Assembly (NCBI RefSeq): GCF_051020975.1
Contig: NC_135033.1
Span: 2,135,501 to 2,199,500 of the forward strand
Length of the DNA stretch: 64,000 nucleotides
Reading direction: 5' to 3'
Source: Osmia lignaria lignaria
Taxonomy: Eukaryota; Arthropoda; Insecta; Hymenoptera; Megachilidae
Shown: positions 12,201-21,470 of the stretch, piece after piece
Position numbering within the stretch: position 1 is the stretch's first letter
How the letters are laid out: each line of letters starts with the position of its first letter
Position numbers and translations under genes: made by a program
The notes under the pieces: generated by a model
Database searches by the model: none
The model's input: the letters and a program-made list of their open reading frames with translations, nothing else
Told to the model about the DNA's origin: nothing

Positions 12201-12983
12201 AGCCTTCCTATAGAGTCTTCAATTTTTACGGCAGAATGTGTTGCAATTAAGGAGGCATTAAATATTGTTACAAATAACCCTTCCTTTAACTACTATATTT
12301 TGACTGATTCTCTCAGCGCCCTAACGTCTCTCAATAGTAATAGATTTGACTCCAGAATGAGCCCACATATCGCGGATATTAAAAAACAATATTATGCAGT
12401 AAACGAAAATAGTAACTGTGATGTTAGGTTCATTTGGGTGCCGTCTCATAGGGGTATACGAGGCAACGAAAAAGTTGATTCTCTTGCTAAAAATGCTACT
12501 CTTTTTGAACCAAACAGTAATTTATATCTACCTTTCACAGACTTCAGTGAGCAGTATAAACGTACTGCCATCTTTAACATGAACAAAATCAACGAAGAAC
12601 AAGGCCTAGAGAAGGGTAGGGATTACTTCCTATTGTATCATACTAATAAAAGAAAACCTTGGTTTCATAGTCTAAACGTATCCAGAAGCGTAATAACTAC
12701 AATCAACCGCTGCAGATCGAACCATTACAATCTTGCAGCGTCTCTAGGACGTTTGGGGATAATTGATAGAATTAGTTGCGACTGCCGGTACGAAACGCAA
12801 GATCTCAACCACATTTTGTGGCAGTGCGCTATGTACAACTCCGAAAGGGAAATATTGTTAGATAAGCTTAAGAAATGCAAACATTATCCCCCATTTGACA
12901 TCAAAAGTATACTCGCTACTCTTGATATTAAAACTCTATTGTATATATGCGACTTTTTTCAAAAATGCGGGCTTAAAATTTAA
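9219..12983 (+). CDS. LINE B ORF2: endonuclease / reverse transcriptase / RNase H polyprotein, intact
   Basis: 1254 codons without interruption from ATG 9219. The N-terminal AP-like endonuclease (about 15-240) shows LRILFWNARSI, CVESWLKK, GDFNAQHTAWN and GSDHYPIFL. RT (about 460-760) shows SAPGQDGIDYF, LDVQGAFDNV, GVPQGGVISP and the catalytic FADD at residues 673-676. RNase H (about 965-1090) shows YTDASK (967), FTAECVAIKEAL, LTDSLSAL and VPSHRGIRGNEKVDSLAK, so all four acidic residues are present. A C-terminal CDC-H-C motif (about 1186) follows. It nicks the target, copies the RNA and removes it. All recognisable catalytic residues are intact, so it may still be functional. Confidence 0.95.
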   Translation: MQTQNSSTSYQGNSRDKLRILFWNARSINKHKEELIPILKNIDIFVCVESWLKKETGIDFAGFNCFRKDRSHSRGGGILILLRKNLSFTEITNLDMPDESVEMGGLKITNVYPAFNLIACYRTPGCNLSQDKWDRIVSCASQFGADRLVVGDFNAQHTAWNCSQTDANGERLLRALEDSDLVMHNTDTLSHIDFYRAKKSNIDLILSSNSFADKIQVEINDETWGSDHYPIFLTVNSEKTLYHKKSFKIYSTKTNSDGVFSSLEGSYSMFLSQDFTGLSAPLKYIKFIECITQALKVNTPVKKIVRPAHHRNPVPWWDSECEQLKKQRKEAYQKWERTYQLEDLIAYNRAVAKLKKTFKLKKKASFRAFTETINVRTNTTYTWNKCKILKNKWINTQPASVSDNNIQIEKQANEALNKISPPWVPADPNFLPVCENNEFFDAPFDLVEFNLALDVRNNKSAPGQDGIDYFALGKLPIKYKLILLDIFNEMYRDKEYPPGWKQSYVHFIKKADGKSLRLITLSLCTCKLFESLVKNRLQWWCEHNNLIPKNQTGFRKGQSCMDNVSNLALFVEEGFQNNKSTLAAFLDVQGAFDNVICEILLSKLASIGCSIKLISFIKFLVYERIISTDLTGDKIRLVFKGVPQGGVISPLLFILYVSEISNNLPKSLVLLQFADDIVIFSKISPLRRCKKLIEKSIDTVRNSLRSLGLELCAQKTVIIYFSRNKHSPRETDIRINDVTIRSSHSVKFLGIIFDHQLTFIPHVRYVQSKCFKALNIIKFLCGTWWGSNPETLLTLYKSFVRSHIDYGSFVYFPTQKNIHSKLEKLQLSAIRLSLGYRNSTPNNVILAESKLQTIRDRAQFLGFKFLTKVLSNSNLVTRTFVHQFYHKTRRKKRKRKRLFQHCIYAILEQIENKLHTSTHYDIYNTDYNILTNPIDINTELGNVLREAKNPNVKLNEMVEQRGVISIYTDASKISGAKSVGCACISEELGISIQKSLPIESSIFTAECVAIKEALNIVTNNPSFNYYILTDSLSALTSLNSNRFDSRMSPHIADIKKQYYAVNENSNCDVRFIWVPSHRGIRGNEKVDSLAKNATLFEPNSNLYLPFTDFSEQYKRTAIFNMNKINEEQGLEKGRDYFLLYHTNKRKPWFHSLNVSRSVITTINRCRSNHYNLAASLGRLGIIDRISCDCRYETQDLNHILWQCAMYNSEREILLDKLKKCKHYPPFDIKSILATLDIKTLLYICDFFQKCGLKI

Positions 12984-13150
12984 GCATGGATCCTACTGTT
13001 CTCAATTATTGTATCAATTAGCCATTTAAGAAACGTTAGTCATAATCGATTTTGTAATAAAATAATCTATGTACAGCTGTATAAACCTCACGTAGAGGTT
13101 TAGGTAAGCTTAAAAAAAAAAAAAAAAAAAAAAACAAACAAACAAACAAA
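12984..13150 (+). terminator. LINE B 3' UTR, polyadenylation signal and A/CAAA tail
   Basis: AATAAA at 13056-13061, then GTAGAGGTTTAGGTAAGCTT, a run of about 24 A and a short (CAAA) repeat before the right target duplication. A mixed poly-A plus simple-repeat tail is typical of target-primed reverse transcription. Confidence 0.85.
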
Positions 13151-13160
13151 AAAAATGGTC

Positions 13161-13895
13161 AAATACCTCGGAATAAACCTCGACGAACTTCTATACACGA
13201 ACGAGCACGTAAATATACAACTGGAAAAAGGAAAGAAAGCCATTCAAACAAACAGCAAGCTGTTCTAGTAAACAAAACTAAGCTCTCGAGTAAATACAAT
13301 ATATTACCTCTTACTAATCAGGCCCATCATCACATATGGATGTCCAGTGTGGTATAACATTAGCCCCGCAGCAATGGAGAAGATAAGGGCGTTTGAAAGA
13401 AAATGCCTACGAGCATACACAGAGCTTTACAGAAGCGAAAAATCAGACTACAAACACTACGTAAGTACAAAGGACCTATACAACACCGCAAACATTCCAA
13501 TAATAGACAACTTTATAGTACATCTCACCAGAGACTACTTTGCCAAAATAAGATATGTAAAATCAAACCATCTCATCAATAGCTCCCTATGCCCACAGGA
13601 CGAATACCTCAGCAAAACACTAGAAACCGGACATATCCCTCCAGAGGCATTCCTCCTCCTGGACAAAACCGGAAGAATACCGAACCCCTACAACGTACCC
13701 CTCATCTACCATATCCCATGCAATATAAAAGACAAAAGAATACTATACGAACCGCACATTAATAGCAGACACTCCGCCCAACGACTGGTGCACAACCAAG
13801 CAATGCCCAAAACGAACGCAAATAACATAGGCAGGTTAGATAAAAAGAAATACTGGTGGTTAGACGACTACCACCCAAATACTAGCCGTAACTAA
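13161..13895 (+). pseudogene. LINE A ORF2, C-terminal part after LINE B
   Basis: The sequence resumes with KYLGINLDELLYTNE, the segment that follows RT in Jockey ORF2, then a stop near 13268. A long frame runs from 13347 to 13895 with MWYNISPAAMEKI, FERKCLRAY and a terminal KKKYWWLDDYHPN. These match the thumb/C-terminal region of Jockey-like ORF2. There is no RNase H domain. Confidence 0.8.
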
Positions 13896-14398
13896 GCGAA
13901 CGACCAAAGACCGGAACCAAAAAAAAAAACCTGTAAATATGTATGTAAATATTGTAAATAGCTAGGAAACAAAATCATGTATATATTCATTAAGGTATGA
14001 GTGTAGTGTGATTGACAGGAATGAAAGACGAAGCGAATGCGTGAGAGTGTGGGATAGCATAGACCAAAGCGCTTAGTTTATAAGACCAGTAAGACAGAGA
14101 CCCGAAAACTATTCCTCGACCCCGCTTTTTGGCCTCGAAAGGGGATCTTTTGTGGCGAGAAACCTCCCTACTATACCCGCAAAATATAGAGAAAAAGAAA
14201 CCAAATCGTTTGTAAAGATCCTAAATACATAAGAGAAACCGACTACGAGTTCAGAAAAATAGGATAGATGGCGAGCGTCGCACAGGCGATCATGTCACCA
14301 ACCATGTACGGAATGATGTGACAAGTAGATTATTCACTACTCGACAGTGTAAATATTTGTAAACATTGTTATGAATAAAAATCTTAAAAACAAAAAAA
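13896..14398 (+). other. LINE A 3' UTR and A-rich tail
   Basis: Non-coding, ending ATGAATAAAAATCTTAAAAA then C and a run of A. ATAAA at 14374-14378 may act as polyadenylation signal. The right copy of the target duplication starts in the A tail (14399). Confidence 0.75.
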
Positions 14399-14470
14399 AA
14401 GGTCTCCAATTGCGGAGTGGCTGGAAACTTTTTTGTCGCAGGTTCGCGTCCCATGAAGGTCCAATTTTTT
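14399..14470 (+). pseudogene. Right half of the tRNA-like target, with B-box and T-run
   Basis: After the duplicated segment (14399-14418) comes GGTTCGCGTCCCA at 14441-14453, an excellent match to the T-arm/B-box of tRNA genes. A T9 run follows, like a pol III terminator. With the left half (745-785) it makes a class II tRNA-like unit interrupted in the anticodon-arm region by LINE A. Confidence 0.5.
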
Positions 14471-14749
14471 TTTATCATAAAATCATTTTTTTTTAGATTA
14501 TTAATTACATAAAAATACACAATAATCATTTAGTAATGAATGAAAAATGGTTTCAAAATATTTTATCATTAAGTATACATAAAAATAAGTTGTGCACTAC
14601 TGATAACAGCACTACAATTAAGGTAAAACATACATTGCTTTCCATATCCATCATAAACCTATAACCACGCAGCTTTTCAATTAACAAAATATTGGGAGCT
14701 ATCCGTAATTACAACGGATAGAATATCCGATAAAATATTATAGCTTTAA
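14471..14749. other. AT-rich, nothing recognised
   Basis: No coding frame or clear repeat boundary seen. Confidence 0.5.
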
Positions 14750-15002
14750 AGCATAAAGCTTTATAGACCTCAAGAAACGGTATAACTTTTATTTCAACTA
14801 TTTTTTGATATCTTTTGTTGTTTACGATTTATAAGCACGTATATAGAAAGGGCGGTTCGGATAAAAGGGTTGATATCTCCCTCAAAGTGAAAAACGGGCA
14901 CCAACGAATTACAGTTATCTTCATAAACAGGTCTAATAAATATTTATGCAAAGTTTCATCAAAATCGGAGTGTATCAGTCCCCGATGTTCCCTTGTTAGC
15001 TA
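14750..15002 (+). repeat. R-family MITE, half copy
   Basis: Matches one arm of the complete foldback copy at 56044-56602 almost base for base, ending CGATGTTCCCTTGTTAG. It contains the same small 62-codon open frame (14815-15000) found in the other arms. The frame is shared because the DNA copies are nearly identical, so I do not call it a gene. Confidence 0.8.
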
Positions 15003-15420
15003 ATAGGTCGTGATAACAAATGTAGACTGTGTCTTGTTACTTCATACCGTTACTCGTTACTTAGTTCGGCTGTATCGACGGATTGTCGGAATAGTGACCC
15101 ATTCCAAAGGAAATAACGAGATCAATTTGAACGTTTTCATATACTGAGACCTGTTACCTCCAACATAAAACACAAAAGATCCTGTATATGCCTTAAAGAT
15201 AATTTATTCAACGAGCAGAATTAACCAGTGCGGGTAATTATGGAGTAGCCTAACGAAATTATAATGGCGTTCATAGACACATGTAGAAAAAAAAACCATT
15301 AATTTGGAACCCCAAACATCATTTACATTTTAACAAATATTTGTCACCATTTCCGCGACTTCTTTTTCTGACTTTTTAAACAACGATGAATATAAATGTG
15401 GGCTGCTGCAGCTACTTTTA
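15003..15420. other. Non-coding, nothing recognised
   Basis: No supported gene or repeat boundary. Confidence 0.4.
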
Positions 15421-15544
15421 CAGTGGTGGTCAAATTATTATGAACTGATGGAAAACTTACATATTTTGTTTCTGATGCTATAAATGTGAAATATACCATT
15501 TCCAGCAAAAACCGTAACGGACTACCTAACTAATAAAAAAATAC

Positions 15545-16247
15545 AAGTTTTATCGTGATCTGGAAACTCACCAGATATGAACCCAATAGAAAATCTATGG
15601 GAATTACAGTAAAACCTGGATAAATGCAACGAATGAATGCTTGGATAAGTGCAACATCGCCACTTGGGGGGATCCCCCTAGACGAACCGAGCCGCTCGAC
15701 GAGAAAACCATGTAATATGATCCGACCGTAATATCGGTGTGACTAATACTAATTGAAAGATAAAACTTTTTTATTTTTAACTTTTTCTTAATGAAACTTT
15801 TACTAACGCATTTGTGAGATTTTTCTGATTAAAATGACACAAAAAAAAGTCAAAAATAAAAAAGTTTTATAGTTGAACTAGTATTAGTCACACCGATACG
15901 TTTCGGCTCTTTCCTTTCATCATCGGACCTCTCTCTTTCCGCCACTGTCTGTCTCTTTCTACGTTCACGTTTGGCTGGTCGTCGCGTGTAACTCGAGATT
16001 CGACACCTCGCTTGGATGAATGCAATCACTGGGTCCCAATCTTGGTTGCATTTATCCAGGTTTTACTGTATTGAAGCGTCGCATTGCATCAGAGACAATA
16101 ACTAACAAGCAACAACTGATTGACAAAATTATATTCGTATGGCATCACGACCCAGAAATGCTAGAAAATTGCCAAAAAAATATGGAAAGCATGCCGAGAC
16201 GTATTCAGGCAATTATAGATGCTAAGGGTGGCGTGATCAAATATTAA
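15545..16247 (+). pseudogene. Tc1 transposase C-terminus, interrupted
   Basis: Before the MITE the frame reads ...SGNSPDMNPIENLWEL, the conserved third acidic region (DD34E type) of Tc1 transposases. After it comes KRRIASETITNKQQLIDKI and a C-terminal helix-rich tail ending IDAKGGVIKY at 16247. The DNA-binding part and the first catalytic residues are absent, so it is dead. Confidence 0.8.
15607..16068 (+). mobile_element. P-family MITE, copy P1 (462 bp, TA-flanked)
   Basis: Perfect-looking terminal inverted repeats: CAGTAAAACCTGGATAAATG at the left and its inverse at the right, flanked by TA (15605-15606, 16069-16070). It sits inside the Tc1 remnant. The termini resemble pogo/Tigger-type CAGT..AACC ends. 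The interior holds a second inverted pair (TAGTATTAGTCACACCGATA and inverse) and extra copies of the GGATAA.TGCAA motif. No coding capacity. Confidence 0.92.
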
Positions 16248-16428
16248 TATTATATGTATTTTAAATTATAAAAGTTGTAGAATATAGCAATATCATAACA
16301 ATAAAAATATAGCAGTAAGTTTTGCAATAAAAAGAAATACCATTTTAAGTGTATTTTCAATTTCATTCCTGATCAAACTTCAAATAAGTGGTAATTTCGA
16401 ACTGTACATAATAATATGATTATTTAAT

Positions 16429-16777
16429 GTAAATCCATGCTTTCGCATTTACAGTTTACAGACAATTGGAATGCGATAAAGTAACAGTGGAGACTAACAA
16501 GTGTAGAAAATAATACATTGGTTTAGAAACGGGTCCCACACCAAACCTCGTTAGCAAAAAAACGAAGTAACGAGTCTCATTGTAGGTAACAAGACTAATT
16601 GTAAGTAACAAATGTATACGCAGCTTTAACGTTATATGCGCGCATTTGCACCGAATAAATAGTGCGCCAGTAGACGACGGATAGACTTTTCGAAATACTC
16701 GTAAATTTAATTTAATGACAAAAATTTTGTAATAAGGGCATATTATTCATTACTTCATATATTGCAACTACGTTGAG
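16429..16777. other. Non-coding, nothing recognised
   Basis: AT-rich DNA without a supported gene. Confidence 0.4.
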
Positions 16778-17094
16778 GGTATTATTTCGGCACAGTGGGA
16801 CACAAGCAGAATATTATAGTGGTATGTGCTATAGTTTGCGTTATCACTATCTACCGATTAGAGAAATTCGAAAATTCTCTAATTCGATTAGGAATAAATA
16901 CAAATAAACAAATACTTTCAAATAAATTTATTTTCATTCAATATAATTATTTCAATATTTAATTAATTAATTAATAATTAGTCGTTCAATGATTGGAATA
17001 ATAATAATTAAATGCAAAATACTGTCAAAAAGACATTAATGGACTTGATTTTTTATGTCTTCTTGTTTGTGTCCCACTCTGCCGAAATAATACC
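16778..17094. mobile_element. Small inverted-repeat element (317 bp)
   Basis: GGTATTATTTCGGCACAGTG at 16778 is matched by its inverse at 17067-17094 (CACTCTGCCGAAATAATACC). GTTGAG occurs just outside both ends (left 16772-16777, right 17097-17102), so it may be a slightly offset target duplication. The AT-rich interior has no frame. Probably a MITE of unknown superfamily. Confidence 0.6.
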
Positions 17095-17559
17095 AGGTTG
17101 AGACAATTGAGTCAGTTGATTGAAGCAAAAGGTAGTAGACCCTGAAGCAGTTTCGTAACTTAAATTGAGTTTCGTAACGTTTAACCTATATACGATCGCA
17201 ATCGGTGACCACACAGTTTTCCGTGCCTAAGTCACCTTTAACGATGCCTGAGGTATTGATTGGAATCTGAAGTTTCTACATTCAGATCCACTTTTCGTTC
17301 TGTGGTCACCTATTCACAGTCAAATTATTTACATTTTCTACACGGAGAAAGATGCAATTTTCATTATAAAGGAGATTTCTATTATTAGTCACTTCCTTTT
17401 TGAGTTCTCTGAGCATTTTTTCAAGCAGCATTGTGCAAATTAATGTGATTGTATGAACATAGTGATTATTTTAGATTTTTGTAAGTGATCGTATATGTTC
17501 TTTCCTTATAAAAAGATGTTTTATTATTGAGAGTATTTTAATGTGTGTAATTAGTTGGT
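17095..17559. other. Non-coding, nothing recognised
   Basis: No supported gene. Confidence 0.4.
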
Positions 17560-17960
17560 TTTAATTACGGATATTCCTCCAAGAAAGTGAGAAACGATTG
17601 TAGTCATAGATGAACACCGAAAGAGAGGTAAAAAACTGGATAAAAGGTGTTTTTCGCTGGGAAAATATACTTTTTCAACGATCAATATTTTTATCAAAAG
17701 AATGCCACAACCTGATTCCAGCTTATATTAACCAAATGACCAAACACCTTCAAAGGAATGATAAAAAATTTACTGATTCCATGTTAAAACAAGTGCAACC
17801 CATTGACGTCAAACGATGACACGTTTCTTATAACATCCAACAAGACATATTGTACCTATTTCCACTTTCAAAATTTGTTTTCTTTATTATATGATTATAC
17901 TGAGGTGTATTGTGATTTCTGATTTAACATTATATATTGTTCTCATTATTATATTTTTAC
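17560..17960 (+). repeat. J repeat, copy 1, with a 69-codon open frame
   Basis: 17610-17819 is open and begins MNTEREVKNWIKGVF, ending SMLKQVQPIDVKR. The whole 400-bp block has a diverged antisense relative at about 40960-41290, where the same frame carries several stops. The family is not recognised. The conserved tail QVQPID in both copies suggests that an old transposon protein fragment was once coded here. Confidence 0.5.
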
Positions 17961-17985
17961 TTAAAACTGGTTTTATAACCAACTA

Positions 17986-18907
17986 GCTGTGTTACCCGGC
18001 TCTGCCCGGGAATTTTAATCAACTATTATTATCCCTACTTCCTTATTCCTATCCCTACTTCCCTGTTCCTATCCCTACTAATATATAAAAGTGAAAGTGT
18101 CTGATAATTCTAAATCTAATTTAAACATAATTCTAAATCTAATTTAAATATAATTCTAAATGTAATTTTAAGTGTAATTTAAATATAATCTGAAATCTAA
18201 ACTATAGGGGAAGGGGAAGACAAATTAAATGATTTTTATTCTGAACACTATTCTTTACCCAATCCAAATTATATCTGTCCGCCTGGATCACGAATTCTCG
18301 TGTATTTATACAGATCACAGCCCGTGATCCCCGTCGCAATTGATGTAGCTAATTAATAGGAAGGTGGCGATCATAGGTGGGGAGAGAGTCATATTTCGGT
18401 AGACTAACAGCAGTGACGTTTGAAGAGTGTTCGACGGCGTTCTCGTAACGTCTCCAACAATTAAACTGCACTTTCGTAAATTCGCCAACAGTTCATTTTA
18501 AATTGAATATTAAAAATGGAAAAAAATCAGCCAAAACACACTTTAATACAAACAGATACTATTAAATGCAAGGCGCATTATTTTTTTATTGACAAATATT
18601 TCTTTGTCATCTAATACGACATGAATAAGAAAACGAATGCCAAAGAAAAACAAAAAACTGATAAATGTATATTATGAGTGTAGTATACTGATGGGGTCTA
18701 GGTTGCAATACCGAGTATTACCAAACCAATTCTTTAATGCTTCTTTGTTAATCAAAAACATAACGAATCGCAATATGACATAGCCTATGTCCATCTTGAA
18801 GGAATAAGCTGTCCAACAGTGCAAATTTCATTAAAATCCGTTTAGCCGTGTAAATGTGAAAGAGAAACGAACGATCAGACATTTTGACTTTTATACATTA
18901 AGTAGGG
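17986..18907 (+). repeat. D repeat, copy 1 (SINE-like insect repeat)
   Basis: Begins ACTAGCTGTGTTACCCGGCT and ends with the familiar 'AAAATCCGTTTAGCCGT' block and a TTTTATACATTAAGTAGGGA tail. A second copy of the 3' part lies at 20303-20490. This start and end signature is common in insect genomes as a non-autonomous repeat. A CG-richer block at 18290-18350 is unassigned. Confidence 0.6.
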
Positions 18908-18934
18908 AATAAGAATTAATGCAATGTATTGATT

Positions 18935-19195
18935 TCGATCTCTCTGGCTTTTCGTCAACTTTTAACATCAATTTTAAGAAGTAATTATAATTCAAACTAT
19001 ATCGTGTTTGGTATCATTTTAATCAAAAAAGTTTCATCAATACGATAGTAAAAGTTTCATTTTAAAAAAGTAAAAAATAAAAAATTTTATAATTCAATTA
19101 GTATTAGTCACACCGATAAGTTTCGGCTCTTTCCTTTGATCATTGGATCTCTCTCTCTCCTCCACTGTCTGTCCCGTTCTACGTTCACGCTTGGC
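18935..19195 (+). repeat. P-family MITE fragment P2
   Basis: Contains the inner P segment (ATATCGTGTTTGGTATCATT through TTAGTATTAGTCACACCGAT and CTACGTTCACGCTTGGCT) but no terminal repeat. It stops where a scrap of D repeat (19196-19214) begins. Confidence 0.8.
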
Positions 19196-19214
19196 TTACT
19201 AAACCAATCATTTA

Positions 19215-20302
19215 CATTAAAAGCTGGATATATGCAACGAAAGATTGGCTGGATATATGCAACATCGCTATCCTCTCCACTTGGGGGGATCCCCCTAAGC
19301 GAACCGAGACGTTCGACGAGGAAGCCGTGTAATACGATTCGAACTGTTATGTGGTATGACTAATACTAATTCAACGATAAAACTTTTTTATTTTTAACTT
19401 TTTCTTAATGAAACTTTCACTAACGCATTTGTGAGATTTTTCTGATTAAAATGATACCAAACAAGATATAGTTTGAATTATATTCATTTATTTATTTATT
19501 TATTCTGAATATGATGCTGAACTATTGACTGCAAATTACATGCTTTATGATGTTAGGAACAGCCCGTGATTTCCATGAAACCGGACAGTTTCTTCCTATT
19601 GAAAATTAAAGTAATTTACAAGTTAACAGTAATAACAGAATAATAATAGAATAAATAAACAATAATAATAGAATAAACAACATAGAATTGATACCTCGGC
19701 TACATATGTATAAGGCAGGCCGTACACTAAAGATGCATCAAACACGCAACATGCAACATGCAATATGTCGCACGTTGCATGTTGCATGTTTGATGCATAT
19801 TTGGTGCACGGCCTGCCTAAATGATGTGTACAAACGTAGAATAGGTATCGCGGCTGAATACAAACGATGTGTACGGACGCAGAATCGACACCTCGACTGG
19901 ATATATGCAACATTAAATGCCCAGAATCGACACCTCGGCTGGATATATGCAACGTTTGAAAGCAGAACCGACACCGCAGCTGGTTTTTATTTTCAACCCT
20001 CTTTTGCTTTTCGCCAACTTTTAACATCAATTTTAGCAAGTAATTATAATTGAAACTATATCGTGTTTGGTACCATTTTAATCAGAAAAATCTCACCAAT
20101 GCGCTGGTAAAAGTTTCATTAAAAAAAAGTCAGAAATAAAAGTTTTTTGATTGAATTCGGATCTCTCTCTTTCCCCCACTGTCTGTCCCTTTCTACGATC
20201 ACGCTTGGCTGGACGTCGCGTGTAACCCGAGATTCGACACCTCGGCTGGATATATGCAACGTCTGGGTCCCAATGTTTGTTGCATATATCCAGCTTTTAC
20301 TG
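19215..20302 (+). mobile_element. P-family MITE, long copy P3 (1088 bp) inserted in D repeat copy 2
   Basis: Ends CATTAAAAGCTGGATATATG and inverse, flanked by TA (19213-19214, 20303-20304). Outside the TA on both sides the D repeat is continuous (TACTAAACCAATCATTTA / TAATGCTTCTTTG). The interior holds at least four copies of CTGGATATATGCAAC, two in direct array near 19900-19955, several CAGAATCGACACCTCGGCTG units and a 106-bp hairpin insert. No protein is supported. Confidence 0.92.
19713..19818. mobile_element. 106-bp near-perfect hairpin inserted in P3
   Basis: AGGCAGGCCGTACACTAAAG pairs with ATTTGGTGCACGGCCTGCCT, and the arms continue with ATGCATCAAACA and CAACATGCAACATG against their inverses. 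Copy P4 lacks this segment at the same place, so it is an insertion. One arm recurs in P8 (about 54131-54205). A tiny MITE or a transcribed hairpin are both possible. Confidence 0.75.
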
Positions 20303-20490
20303 TAATGCTTCTTTGTGAGTTAAAAACATAACGAATCGCAATATCACAATATGACATAGCCTACGTCCATCTTGAAAGAATAAGCTGTCCAATAGTGCAA
20401 ATTTCATTAAAATCTGTTTAGCCGTTTAAACGTGAAGGAAGGACAAACGATCAGCATTTTCACTTTTATATATTAGTAAGGATAAGGATA
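20303..20490 (+). repeat. D repeat, copy 2 (3' part)
   Basis: Aligns with 18720-18907: ATGCTTCTTTG, AACATAACGAATCGCAATAT, 'AAAATCTGTTTAGCCGTTTA' and TTTTATATATTAGTAAGGAT. It was split from a 19-bp scrap at 19196-19214 by P3. Confidence 0.8.
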
Positions 20491-21470
20491 AAGCATGTTC
20501 ACGTTAATTCGTACAGTATTGTAGATATAAATTCTAATTTATTAAAATTATTCCACATTATACATTTTATTTTGTATTACTTTATCCTATTTCGTTATTT
20601 TTGCCATTTCTTAATCACTTTTTTAATATACTATAACAAGTAATTGATACTGGATGATTATAGATATTTTTAGTGCATATTAATCATTTAATTGTGAATG
20701 ACTATAGCCACCCTTAACTCTCGAACTAACCTCTGTGAAGTTGGCCCCTCATTATCAAAAATTTGAAAAATTGATAAGAGCTCTGAATATCCCCCTAAGA
20801 GTTCTAAAGTTCTTTATCAGTTTTAAAAATAGTTCCGTCGATTAAAGTACTGAAAATGGCATTTGAAGGTTGGGGGGGGGGCCAACTTCTCATTTTCGCA
20901 ACTTTGGAGAGCTATAACTTTTTTGCTATCAACTTTAGCACTTTGGTTGTTAAGGGTAATTGATATGTGATAATTGATAAATGAAGGTTCGTCTCGAACG
21001 GCGAACCATAGAGAGAGGCTCAATTTTAATTTAATTTTTTATTTTATATTATTTTCATTTTCTAAATTTTACACTTTTCTTATAAAATTTATTCTTCCAA
21101 TGTTTAAACTCTTTCGTTTAAAAGTTATACATTTAACATTATATGCTTTGTAAGTTTGGGTTTCGATTGACCCAGACTTCATTGTTTAAGAAGTAAGAAT
21201 GAAAGAGTTCAAAATGTGTATGTTCTGGATTTGAACATCTATTTGCATGTTCAATTATTTGCACCAACTTCATGCAAACTATTGGACGGAGTAAATTTTA
21301 TTCAAACCGAACTCTATAGACTGTTGCAAACTTCAAATTTCTATTTAACCTTAACGATCTACTTGTACAAATTCAATTACACAAACGAGTTTGTGCAAAT
21401 TGCATGAGTATATAAACCTGACTACACAGCTGTTGTTAGTTATTGAAATAAGAAGGTAATGTAATTCTAA
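20491..21470. other. AT-rich non-coding DNA
   Basis: No supported gene. A short G run sits near 20872-20881. Confidence 0.45.

Larger units (their letters stand above)
7701..13150 (+). mobile_element. LINE B, near-intact I-like non-LTR retrotransposon inside LINE A
   Basis: 5450 bp flanked by the 10-bp duplication AAAAATGGTC. Order: short GC-richer 5' leader (7701-7878), ORF1 with one CCHC knuckle, a 1254-codon ORF2 with endonuclease, RT and RNase H, a short 3' UTR with AATAAA at 13056-13061, then about 24 A followed by CAAA repeats. A single EN-RT-RNase H ORF2 places it in the I superfamily in the broad sense (I/Nimb/LOA-like); the exact clade is uncertain. The open ORF2 and clean duplication make it the youngest obvious element here. 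Confidence 0.92.
786..14398 (+). mobile_element. LINE A, Jockey-like non-LTR retrotransposon (host of two later insertions)
   Basis: The element runs from just after the left target duplication (766-785) to an A-rich tail ending at 14398. Removing the hAT (3079-5606) and LINE B (7701-13150) plus their duplications leaves about 5.6 kb. That is a plausible full-length Jockey-clade element: 5' UTR, gag-like ORF1 with CCHC knuckles, ORF2 with AP-like endonuclease and RT, 3' UTR and short A tail. Its frames are broken by stops and shifts independent of the two big insertions, so it was probably inactive for some time. The insertions must postdate it. Confidence 0.85.
15421..16428 (+). mobile_element. 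Tc1-like transposon remnant 1, internally deleted and split by a P MITE
   Basis: Starts CAGTGGTGGTCAAATTATTA after TA (15419-15420). It ends near 16428 with a diverged inverse (GTACATAATAATATGATTA). Most of the transposase is deleted; only the C-terminal end remains. A related copy without the MITE lies at 30437-30956, and comparing them shows exactly where the MITE entered. The right boundary is approximate. Confidence 0.75.

Noticed and set aside
745..14470. Functional tRNA gene interrupted by LINE A
   Set aside because: The acceptor stem does not pair convincingly; kept only as tRNA-like.
14815..15003. 62-codon frame repeated in R copies as a conserved gene
   Set aside because: Conservation equals that of the surrounding MITE DNA, so no evidence of selection on protein.
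19623..20053. Overlapping open frames on both strands
   Set aside because: They fall in the internal repeats and hairpin of P3; translations are repeat artefacts.
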